Shown in pieces: positions 36,645 through 43,661 of a DNA stretch of 46,209 bases. The stretch spans positions 1 through 46,209 of the forward strand of contig JACOUL010000005.1 in assembly GCA_016177875.1 (NCBI GenBank). Direction: 5' to 3'. A program made the translations under genes and the position numbers. The notes under the pieces were generated by a model, which was given only the letters and a program-made list of their open reading frames with translations, was not told the DNA's origin and made no database searches. This stretch comes from Burkholderiales bacterium (GTDB lineage: Bacteria > Pseudomonadota > Gammaproteobacteria > Burkholderiales > Burkholderiaceae_D). Position 1 is the stretch's first letter, and each line of letters opens with the position of its first letter.

Positions 36645-36962
36645 TTAGACGATTTCTTCAACCGGCTGACCAGCCATTAAGATAGCGGCATGCGAATGCG
36701 ACAAAGCACGGTCCTTGTTGTAGTTGGTGAGCATCCCGAGGATGGCACCGTCGTCGAAGCGGAACCGAGCCAACATCATGTTGGTACCGGCCAGCTTCAG
36801 AATTTGGGCATTGTTCAAACCTTCGATCAGATCAGCGATTTCGCTGCTGATGCCCAGACGGAAAATTGCGGTTGCCTTGTCGGCGCGGATCATTTGTTGG
36901 GCGAGCATCAGGTAACCTAAGTTGGCATCCCTGATTTCAGCCATCATGTCGTTAGTGTCCAT
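36645..36962 (-). CDS. flhD: Flagellar master regulator subunit FlhD
   Basis: FlhD is the partner of FlhC in the FlhD4C2 activator that starts the flagellar cascade. The 105-residue helical protein shows EIRDANLGYLMLAQQMIRADKATAIFRLGIS, then DLIEGLNNAQILKLAGTNMMLARFRFDD, the family core. AAGGGGACAAAAATGG overlaps the start. It is the first gene of the long minus-strand run reaching to cheB or further. About 550 bases of non-coding DNA lie upstream before galT. Confidence 0.97.
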   Translation of the reverse strand: MDTNDMMAEIRDANLGYLMLAQQMIRADKATAIFRLGISSEIADLIEGLNNAQILKLAGTNMMLARFRFDDGAILGMLTNYNKDRALSHSHAAILMAGQPVEEIV

Positions 36963-37085
36963 TTTTGTCCCCTTTTACCGAAGTTACCGAAGCGCAATTT
37001 GCTGCCCCGGTGAATGCATTCTTATCCACCGATTGCTCAACGGAAATAGGAACTCTTCGGTTTTTTGTGTCAGCGACGACGGAAG

Positions 37086-37123
37086 GCCGCCTGTAGGTGT
37101 TTGTCTGACAAACACCAGGCGGC
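37086..37123. other. Strong hairpin in the flhD leader
   Basis: Left arm GCCGCCTGTAGGTGTTTG (37086-37103) pairs with CAAACACCAGGCGGC (37109-37123), with a 5-base loop and a 3-base bulge (GTA). There is no T-run, so intrinsic termination is unlikely. It lies about 125 bases upstream of the flhD ATG, inside any transcript from the sigma-28 sites. Confidence 0.7.
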
Positions 37124-37328
37124 ATTGAAATCCGCACTTATGCAGCCGTGCGGAAAGTGGCTCCGGGCTTGGCTTTCCGAGGGATCGGGGGACATCGACC
37201 CACTTCGTTTAGCCACCCTGCCAATTTAAATTTAGCGGGTAATTTCCTGCTTTTTCTTACCCTAAACTTTTCAAAATTTCTGTTCAAAACGGCTCGAAGG
37301 GGACATTTCTCGCTCGTCTTGTGTCTCG

Positions 37329-37355
37329 TTTACGGCATACGATTCAGAAACTTTA
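37329..37355 (-). promoter_or_regulatory. Sigma-28-type promoter P2 facing flhD
   Basis: Minus strand: TAAAGTTT, 11 bases, GCCGTAAA; 8/8 at -35 and 6/8 at -10 of the consensus with exact spacing, preceded by CCC as at flgM. The predicted start near 37322 gives a leader of about 360 bases before flhD. Confidence 0.72.
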
Positions 37356-37421
37356 GGGTTCAGAAGCAAAAATTTTCAAAAAGTTCGAAATTTTTTTGCC
37401 ACTATCCCTTGTCTGAATACG

Positions 37422-37448
37422 TTATCGGCGCCGGCTCAACGAACTTTA
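37422..37448 (-). promoter_or_regulatory. Sigma-28-type promoter P1 facing flhD
   Basis: Minus strand: TAAAGTTC, 11 bases, GCCGATAA; 7/8 at -35 and 8/8 at -10 of the consensus with exact spacing, and preceded by CCC. The predicted start near 37415 gives a leader of about 450 bases. It lies 93 bases upstream of P2. Confidence 0.78.
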
Positions 37449-37469
37449 GGGTCATCGCAAACTTTATTT

Positions 37470-37493
37470 CTATTAAATTTAAATTTTTAATAG
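37470..37493. other. AT-rich palindrome downstream of galT
   Basis: CTATTAAA and TTTAATAG form an 8-bp inverted repeat around TTTAAATT. It lies 19 bases beyond the galT stop, just upstream of the sigma-28-type sites. It could be an operator or weak terminator; nothing decides between these. Confidence 0.4.
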
Positions 37494-37511
37494 TTTTAAT
37501 CAAAACGTTGA

Positions 37512-38633
37512 CTAATCCAGCGTCACTTCAATTTGCTGGAGCTCCCTTGCTTTCTCTTCCGGCAGCACATCCATCACGTACATACCTGCTGCCAGTTCGG
37601 TGCCTCCCAATACTTTGAGCCGGTCTCGCGTGCGATACGGCCCGTTCAATTCGGCATGCAGATGGACTTCGGGGTGCGCGGCGCCATCTACCGGCGCCTG
37701 ATACCAGGCCATCAGATACGGAAAAGGCTTTTCCCAGAGATACTCGTGTTTCAGCAGTACCGTCTTTAATGCGCGCGCCAAATCCTGCCGCTGTGCTTCC
37801 CGCAATTCCGTGAAACGCCTAACAGGCTCGATGGACGCCACCCAAACTTCGCAGGGATAGCGTGCGCATGCAGGCACAAATGCGACGGCGTGCGTCCCCT
37901 GATAAAGCATCCTCGCCCCGCTCTGCACTTCCTTATTGATCAAATCGCCGAGCAAGGTCCGCTCGTGTTCGCGATAGAACGCGAGCTCGCATTCCTGCAT
38001 TTTGGCCGGCACAGGCGGTACAAAAGGGTAAGCGTAAATTTGCCCATGAGGATGCGCGACGGTTGCACCCATTTCGGTCCCGCGGCTTTCAAACGGCAAG
38101 ACGTAACGAATATTCGGATCGGCAGCGGCGCGTGTTGTTCGGTCCGCCCACACTTCCAACAGCAATTCGATGTGTGACAGCGGCAGGCGGCACAGAGGCA
38201 TCGTCGCATCCTGTGCATAAACAATGACTTCGCATCGACCGGAGCCCGGCGCCGTCGCCACAGTCGAGGGAGGCGGCATATGGGCGGATTGCGTCAATGA
38301 GGGAAAGCGATTGTCGAAAACCGCGATGTCATAGAAGCCTTGCGGCATTTCGGTGGGATGAGACTTGTCTGCTGTTACGGCGAATGGATCGGTATCGGAT
38401 GGCGGCTGAAAAACGCGCCCTTGGCGATACGCCGCATAAGTTATCCACTCACCGCGCAAAGGATGCCAACGCAAGTGGGGATTCGGCACCAAAGCTTCAG
38501 GAAAAGGACTGGGAACCGCGCTATGCAAGACCACCGGCGCTCGGCCATAAAGCGTCATATGACGACCGTCGGGTTTATCGCAATCGAGAAAATGCATAAA
38601 GCCCCCGCTGTGCTTTGATTCAGCTTGGAGCAT
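37512..38633 (-). CDS. galT: Galactose-1-phosphate uridylyltransferase
   Basis: GalT swaps UMP between UDP-glucose and galactose-1-phosphate in the Leloir pathway. The protein (373 residues from the chosen ATG, with GGAG 10 bases upstream) has the catalytic histidine motif HPHGQIYAYPF near residue 195, preceded by ESRGTEMGATV. The N-terminal part has LRWHPLRGEWITYAAYR and FDNRFPSL; the C-terminal half has HLHAELNGPYRTRDRLKVLGGTELAAG. A second ATG at 38597 with GGGGG upstream is an alternative start. No other Leloir genes are nearby. Confidence 0.92.
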   Translation of the reverse strand: MLQAESKHSGGFMHFLDCDKPDGRHMTLYGRAPVVLHSAVPSPFPEALVPNPHLRWHPLRGEWITYAAYRQGRVFQPPSDTDPFAVTADKSHPTEMPQGFYDIAVFDNRFPSLTQSAHMPPPSTVATAPGSGRCEVIVYAQDATMPLCRLPLSHIELLLEVWADRTTRAAADPNIRYVLPFESRGTEMGATVAHPHGQIYAYPFVPPVPAKMQECELAFYREHERTLLGDLINKEVQSGARMLYQGTHAVAFVPACARYPCEVWVASIEPVRRFTELREAQRQDLARALKTVLLKHEYLWEKPFPYLMAWYQAPVDGAAHPEVHLHAELNGPYRTRDRLKVLGGTELAAGMYVMDVLPEEKARELQQIEVTLD

Positions 38634-38731
38634 CGCTTGCAAACTCCGTTCCCAAAAAGGAAGTAAAGAAGGAGCCTAACGAAAGGTTAAATTTGCATAA
38701 GGAAAAGGATGCAGCGAATAGTCGAGTTTTG

Positions 38732-40987
38732 TTACTTCGTTTCAAAAGTGGTGACGCCGTCCCAATTTTCTCCGGGGGGACGTTCACGATAATAGGCGAT
38801 GCGCTGCAAATAAAGCGCATACAGCTTGCGGTCGGGATCTTCCTGCCGCAATTGCTGCAGCAATTGTTCTGCCGCGTACCATTTCTGTCCGCGCACCAAG
38901 GCCAATGCCTGATGCCATTTTTCGAGCGCGTGATGCGTCTCTTCCGGAAGCTCGCCGGCCAAGCCGAGCGGCTCGAAAATCGGCACCGGCTCATTTTTTC
39001 CTTTGACACGCACGCGATCCAATTCGCGGTAGGCATAATCGGACGCTGCCAGTTTGGTCATTTCACCCACGACGAGACCAACACCATATTCCTTCGTAAT
39101 ACCTTCCAAACGCGATCCGAGGTTGACTGCGTCGCCCATCACCGTATAGGCGCGCCGGATCTTGGAGCCCATGTCGCCGACGCGCATCTCGCCCGTATTC
39201 AAGCCGATGCCGATCTTTAAGGGCGGCCAGCCGCGCGCAACAAAATCGTCATTCAGCTTCTTTGCCGTTGCCTGCATCTGCAACGCGGTGGCAACCGCAC
39301 GTGCGGCATGATCCGGCAAAGCGACGGGCGCGCCCCAGAAGGCCATCACCGCGTCGCCGATGTACTTATCGAGCGTGCCGCGATTCCCGCGGATATCCTC
39401 CGACATGGCGGTCAGGTAGCGGTTGATGTATTCACGCAAGTCATTGGGCTGCAAGCCTTCGGAGATCGTGGTAAAGCCGCGCACGTCGCAAAACAAGACG
39501 GTCAGCTCGCGGCTTTCGCCTTCCATGTTGTAGCTCTCGGGATCTTCCGACATGACCGCGACCAGTTCCGGCGCCACATATTCGCCGAACAAGTTGACCA
39601 TGGCGCGGCCTTTGCGATATTCGAACAGGTAGCCCCAGGCGATATTCATAACAAACAGCGCCGAGATCAGGATGAGAACCGCCGCGACTGGCAATACCAT
39701 GTTTTGAGACTCGTACATCCAGAAATTGAATCCGACAACCGAGGCGCCGGTCGCCAAAGTAAATAAAACAGAGTAAAGCGGGCTCAAAGACGATAAGGCG
39801 ACAATCAATATGAGGCCGACTAACATCACCTGAACAAGATTGAATCCCAGCTCGAAGTCCGGCTTTTGTTTGAATTCTCCGTCCAGAATAGATTTAATAA
39901 CGTTTGCATGGACCTCAACGCCCGGATAATCGGCACGCACCGGCGTAGCGCGCAAATCGAACAAGCCGGGTGCCGTAGTGCCGATCAATACAATTCGATT
40001 ACTTAAGTCGGAGGTCGAAGCATTGCCTTTTAAAACATCGGCAGCCGATACATAGCGAAACGCGCCGCCATCAGGACCGCCGCGTCCGCGAAACTGAATG
40101 CGCGTCTTTAAAAAAGACTCCACCGGAATTTTTTTACGAATGCCGTCATTTTCCAGACGTATTGAATCGAGAATTCCATATTCTTTCAGCTCTTGCTCGC
40201 TCAGAATGGCATCTCGTAAAAAAATCGGCTTCACTTTTGTAGCGCCTAAGGCTACGCGGGCAGTCGCTAACGCCAAGGATTCATAAAATCCATCACCGAC
40301 TTGAATGAGCAAAGGAGTGGACCGTAACGTCCCATCCGAATCGATATCGGTCGCATTGTAAAAACCGCCGGCGCGGGCCGCTTTTTGCAGAACCGGAATA
40401 TTTGCCTCGTAACCTGCGACCGAATGCGCGTATAACTTGTACCCGTCTAAATCCTTCACCGTAAACGCAGGATTGGGCAGTACCCCCTTTTTTTGCCGAT
40501 CAGTTAAAAAATATCCCAATACCACCGGCTGTCCTTGGATCGCCTTTGCCAGCCGGCCGTCATAGTCCAACTGCGGCTTGAGCTTTTCGAGACGCTCCTT
40601 GACTGCCGCAACGTCCTTCAATTCGCGGTTAGCCAAATTTTCAAGCGTCGTATAGCCTGAGCTAAGGTCCGGTTCGGAAAAGCTGATATCGAAGCCGACC
40701 GCTCGTACTTTGTAATGATCAGTTAGTTTATCGACCAGGTCGGCTGTGATATTTCGGCTCCATGGCCAACGGCCGAACTCATTCAGGCTCTTTTCATCGA
40801 TATCGACAATGACGATGCGAGGATCGAGTTTCGGCGGAATGATCCGCATGCGCATGTCATAGGCGATCACTTCGAATCGTTCGATCAATGGTGATGGGAT
40901 AATTTCCATGGCCTGCGCCGCAGCCAGCAAGACCAGTATTAAGCCTATCGCCCAGCGGTACCCATGCTTAGAGAGCAAGCGACGCAT
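38732..40987 (-). CDS. CHASE2-domain adenylate cyclase
   Basis: The 751-residue protein has a leading membrane helix (about 12-30), a periplasmic CHASE2 sensor (about 35-370, with FGRWPWSRNITADLVDKL and VVLGYFLTD), three membrane helices (about 375-455), and a class III cyclase domain (about 485-660). Metal-binding Asp residues are in VLFCDVRGF and IGDAVMAFWG, with the purine-selecting Lys in LDKYIGDAV and Asp in VMGDAVNLGSRLE; this K/D pair predicts ATP as substrate. It is 12 bases downstream of the HD-GYP gene. The CHASE2 ligand is unknown. Confidence 0.93.
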   Translation of the reverse strand: MRRLLSKHGYRWAIGLILVLLAAAQAMEIIPSPLIERFEVIAYDMRMRIIPPKLDPRIVIVDIDEKSLNEFGRWPWSRNITADLVDKLTDHYKVRAVGFDISFSEPDLSSGYTTLENLANRELKDVAAVKERLEKLKPQLDYDGRLAKAIQGQPVVLGYFLTDRQKKGVLPNPAFTVKDLDGYKLYAHSVAGYEANIPVLQKAARAGGFYNATDIDSDGTLRSTPLLIQVGDGFYESLALATARVALGATKVKPIFLRDAILSEQELKEYGILDSIRLENDGIRKKIPVESFLKTRIQFRGRGGPDGGAFRYVSAADVLKGNASTSDLSNRIVLIGTTAPGLFDLRATPVRADYPGVEVHANVIKSILDGEFKQKPDFELGFNLVQVMLVGLILIVALSSLSPLYSVLFTLATGASVVGFNFWMYESQNMVLPVAAVLILISALFVMNIAWGYLFEYRKGRAMVNLFGEYVAPELVAVMSEDPESYNMEGESRELTVLFCDVRGFTTISEGLQPNDLREYINRYLTAMSEDIRGNRGTLDKYIGDAVMAFWGAPVALPDHAARAVATALQMQATAKKLNDDFVARGWPPLKIGIGLNTGEMRVGDMGSKIRRAYTVMGDAVNLGSRLEGITKEYGVGLVVGEMTKLAASDYAYRELDRVRVKGKNEPVPIFEPLGLAGELPEETHHALEKWHQALALVRGQKWYAAEQLLQQLRQEDPDRKLYALYLQRIAYYRERPPGENWDGVTTFETK

Positions 40988-40999
40988 GACTATTTCCTA

Positions 41000-42634
41000 T
41001 CAAGGCACATAGCCCGGGATCTTGGTCACATCCACGTCATCGATCTGCGCAGCATCCATGAATTCACGGGCATACTCGAGATACACCTTTTCCCTGACGA
41101 ATACATCGAACAAATCGGGATCGATGTGGTTGCGTTCTTTAAAACCGCCGAGAATCTGCAGCGATTCGCTGAGCGTCTTGCCTTTCTTATAGGGCCGGTC
41201 TTTCGCCGTTAATGCTTCGAAGATGTCGGCAATTGCCATCATGCGCGCCTGCACCGACATTTGATCGCGTGTCAGTCCCTTCGGATAGCCCTTGCCATCC
41301 ATGCGCTCATGGTGGCCACCTGCATATTCCGGGACGTTTTTGAGATGACGCGGCCATGGCAGCGATTCCAACATACGGATCGTCACGACAATGTGGTTGT
41401 TGATGATCTCGCGCTCTTCCTCATTCAATGTGCCGGCTTTGATCCTAAGGTTGTTCGCTTCATTCGCATCCAGGAAGTCGCGTTCGGCGCCGTCTACGCC
41501 TACCCAGCGATACTTGGCGATCTCATCCACGCGCGCTTGGTCTTCCGGCCTCATGAACTCCCCGCCGATATTCGCGCGGCGCAAAAACTCGCGGTCTGAA
41601 TCCAGCCGTTCCAAATTCTGTTTCAAGCGGGCGTCGATCGCTTTTTCCGTTTGCGCATCGAGTTTTTCGGCGCGCAATTTTTCCTGAAGCGCGTGAATTT
41701 CGACATCGCGCTTCAATACCTCGAAACGCGTGTCGACCGTATGAATGCGGTCGTATAGGGTTTCCAGCTTGGTCGATTTCTCCACCACATGCACCGGCGT
41801 AGTGATCTTGCCGCAGTCGTGCAACAAGCCGGCCAACCACAATTCGCGGCGATCGCGCTCGGTCATCTCGAATTCCGCCAGCGGTCCTTGTACCGTGCGG
41901 TGGGTCGCCTCGGCCAGCATCATGGTCAAAACGGGCACATGCTCGCAATGCTTGCCGGTGTGCGGCGATTTTTCATCGATACCAAGGTTGATGAGCTTAA
42001 TGAATGATTCGAATAATGTTTCCAAGCGCGCGATCAGCTGCTGATTGGTAATGGCGATCGCTGCCTGCGAGGCTAACGCTTCAATAAACCGCTGGTCGGT
42101 TTCGTTAAACGGGCGTGTCTTGCCGGTTTCCGGGTCCTTGGCGTTAATCAGTTGCAGAACGCCGATCAACTCGCCCTCGTGGTCTTTCATCGGCACCGTC
42201 AACAGCGATTCGGAATGGTAATTGTGCGTCTCGTCGAATTTGCGCATTCCGGTGAAATTGAACAGATTGACGCCATAGACGTCTTGAATGTTCACCGAAG
42301 TGCCGGTATTGGCAGCATAAGCGGCCACCGCACTCATGTTGCGATTCCCCGACGAATCGAACAAAGGAAGATCGGGGATATCGATTGCTTTTCCTGAGCT
42401 GCCGCCCTGGAACAACCCCAGGGTGTCATTCATCGCGATGGAAAATCGCAAGCTCTTCCCATCCTCCGTCGTGCGATACAGTGTGCCGCCGTCGGCATGC
42501 GTCATGCTCTTTGCAGCACGCAAAATTCGCTCCAACAATTGGGAGATATCGCGATTATTGGAAAGCGCGACGCTGAGTTCTGTCAGCTGATCCAGGCGGA
42601 GCGAAATTTCGGATTGATTCAAGGCATTCATCAT
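41000..42634 (-). CDS. GAF and HD-GYP domain c-di-GMP phosphodiesterase-like protein
   Basis: The 544-residue cytosolic protein has a GAF domain (about 15-200, ending GVLQLINAKDPETGKTRPFNETD, which resembles the N-K-F-D motif of nucleotide-binding GAFs) and an HD-GYP domain (about 205-520). HD residues are in LLHDCGKI and the GYP loop in HHERMDGKGYPKGL, so c-di-GMP hydrolysis is likely. An unusual charged coiled-coil insertion of about 110 residues separates the HD and GYP halves. It lies between the cyclase and the phosphodiesterase-like gene. Confidence 0.92.
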   Translation of the reverse strand: MMNALNQSEISLRLDQLTELSVALSNNRDISQLLERILRAAKSMTHADGGTLYRTTEDGKSLRFSIAMNDTLGLFQGGSSGKAIDIPDLPLFDSSGNRNMSAVAAYAANTGTSVNIQDVYGVNLFNFTGMRKFDETHNYHSESLLTVPMKDHEGELIGVLQLINAKDPETGKTRPFNETDQRFIEALASQAAIAITNQQLIARLETLFESFIKLINLGIDEKSPHTGKHCEHVPVLTMMLAEATHRTVQGPLAEFEMTERDRRELWLAGLLHDCGKITTPVHVVEKSTKLETLYDRIHTVDTRFEVLKRDVEIHALQEKLRAEKLDAQTEKAIDARLKQNLERLDSDREFLRRANIGGEFMRPEDQARVDEIAKYRWVGVDGAERDFLDANEANNLRIKAGTLNEEEREIINNHIVVTIRMLESLPWPRHLKNVPEYAGGHHERMDGKGYPKGLTRDQMSVQARMMAIADIFEALTAKDRPYKKGKTLSESLQILGGFKERNHIDPDLFDVFVREKVYLEYAREFMDAAQIDDVDVTKIPGYVP

Positions 42635-42706
42635 TTGCCTCTTTCAAATAACACCAGTCAAACGCCGGTCGAGCCCGATTCAGCCCGGCACAGCATATCC
42701 ACCAAT

Positions 42707-43471
42707 TCAGAATTGGAACGATTCGCCGCAGCGCACTGCGCGGAAAGGCCTATTTGCCCCGACGGCAAGCTCCTGCATGATCAAGTCTTCTTGCCCAGGC
42801 TTCAAGTGATAAATGAGGAATTCAACCGAGGCAGGCATATTCCGCACATCATTCTGTAAAGTTTGCGGGCAAAAATGGAAGGACTTGTTGGCAAGGTCGA
42901 GGTCTGCGTTCGTAAACGAACAATCGACGATAACCTTGGTGAGCCGTTTTTCCTGCGCCATCCTGGCCCATAAATCGGGTGTAGAACCCATATCGCCGGT
43001 AAACAAAAAACCATCGCCGTTTGCGTGCACCCAATAGGCTGAGGATCCGTCGGTGTGGTTGACCGGATATGGCGTAACCATGCGGCCGCAGATATCGAGG
43101 GTCGCGCCGTGCGCGATCACATGCCAGCGCATGGCGGGCGTATCGACGTCGGGGATGGTCGTGAAATCCGGCCACAGCACCCAATTGAACAAATATTTTT
43201 TCAGCGCATCGACAATCTGTTGCGTGGCATAGACATTGATCGTGCCGGTACGCTTGACCATCATCGCGTCCACGAGGAAGGCAAGGCCCGCCACATGATC
43301 CAAATGGGGATGGGTAATGAAGACGTGATCGATGCGCGCCAATTGTTCGATATCGAGGGACGACAAGCCGGTACCCGCGTCGAACAGGATATCCTCGTCG
43401 ACCTGCAGGCAGGTGGTTAGTCTTTCGTGCCCGCCGATTCCGCCGGCACACCCAAGTACCTGCAACTTCAT
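42707..43471 (-). CDS. Metallo-beta-lactamase-fold class II cyclic-nucleotide phosphodiesterase-like protein
   Basis: The product starts MKLQVLGCAGGIGGHERLTTCLQVDEDILFDAGTGL and has the metal motif THPHLDHVAGLAFLVDA, which resembles the class II 3',5'-cyclic nucleotide phosphodiesterase signature HxHLDH. Further ligands are in YPVNHTDGSSAYWV and LFTGDMG, and DCSF and HLKPG complete the fold. I chose the ATG at 43471 by homology; an earlier ATG at 43585 adds 38 residues of no family character. It is the first gene of the minus run ending with the cyclase. Cyclic-nucleotide hydrolysis is inferred from motif and context. Confidence 0.85.
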   Translation of the reverse strand: MKLQVLGCAGGIGGHERLTTCLQVDEDILFDAGTGLSSLDIEQLARIDHVFITHPHLDHVAGLAFLVDAMMVKRTGTINVYATQQIVDALKKYLFNWVLWPDFTTIPDVDTPAMRWHVIAHGATLDICGRMVTPYPVNHTDGSSAYWVHANGDGFLFTGDMGSTPDLWARMAQEKRLTKVIVDCSFTNADLDLANKSFHFCPQTLQNDVRNMPASVEFLIYHLKPGQEDLIMQELAVGANRPFRAVRCGESFQF

Positions 43472-43661
43472 GCGTCGGCCCGTATTCGTGCCGCAAGCGG
43501 CGGCAAGTGTGTCGAAGATAATGCTCCCATACGCTGGATCCCTCTGTTTTTTCAAGGCATTGTAGACTGAATTCGACCAAATCATGACAGCTCATGGTAC
43601 ATTTTTACAAATCAAAAAATAAGTTAAAAAAATGTAATCACATCTCAGAGAACGGGGCAAC

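Larger units (their letters stand above)
36963..37511 (-). promoter_or_regulatory. Non-coding flhDC upstream region (long leader)
   Basis: No convincing gene lies in this 549-base stretch. It is AT-rich toward galT and structured toward flhD. From flhD outward it holds hairpins at 37086-37123, 37132-37153 and 37151-37179, then sigma-28-type promoters at 37329-37355 and 37422-37448 and an AT-rich palindrome at 37470-37493. Open frames on both strands here lack family character and codon bias. It probably holds the flhDC promoters and a leader of several hundred bases. Confidence 0.7.

Noticed and set aside
36952..37137. 61-codon minus-strand frame in the flhD leader
   Set aside because: It overlaps the flhD start and passes through the hairpin; no ribosome site or family character. 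A leader peptide cannot be excluded but is not supported.
37440..37466. Third TAAAGTTT on the minus strand upstream of flhD
   Set aside because: No GCCGATAA-like -10 lies 11 bases downstream.
37148..37618. 156-codon plus-strand frame in the flhD upstream region
   Set aside because: It runs over the sigma-28 sites and into the galT end, has an F/S/K-rich AT-driven composition and no recognisable domain or good ribosome site.
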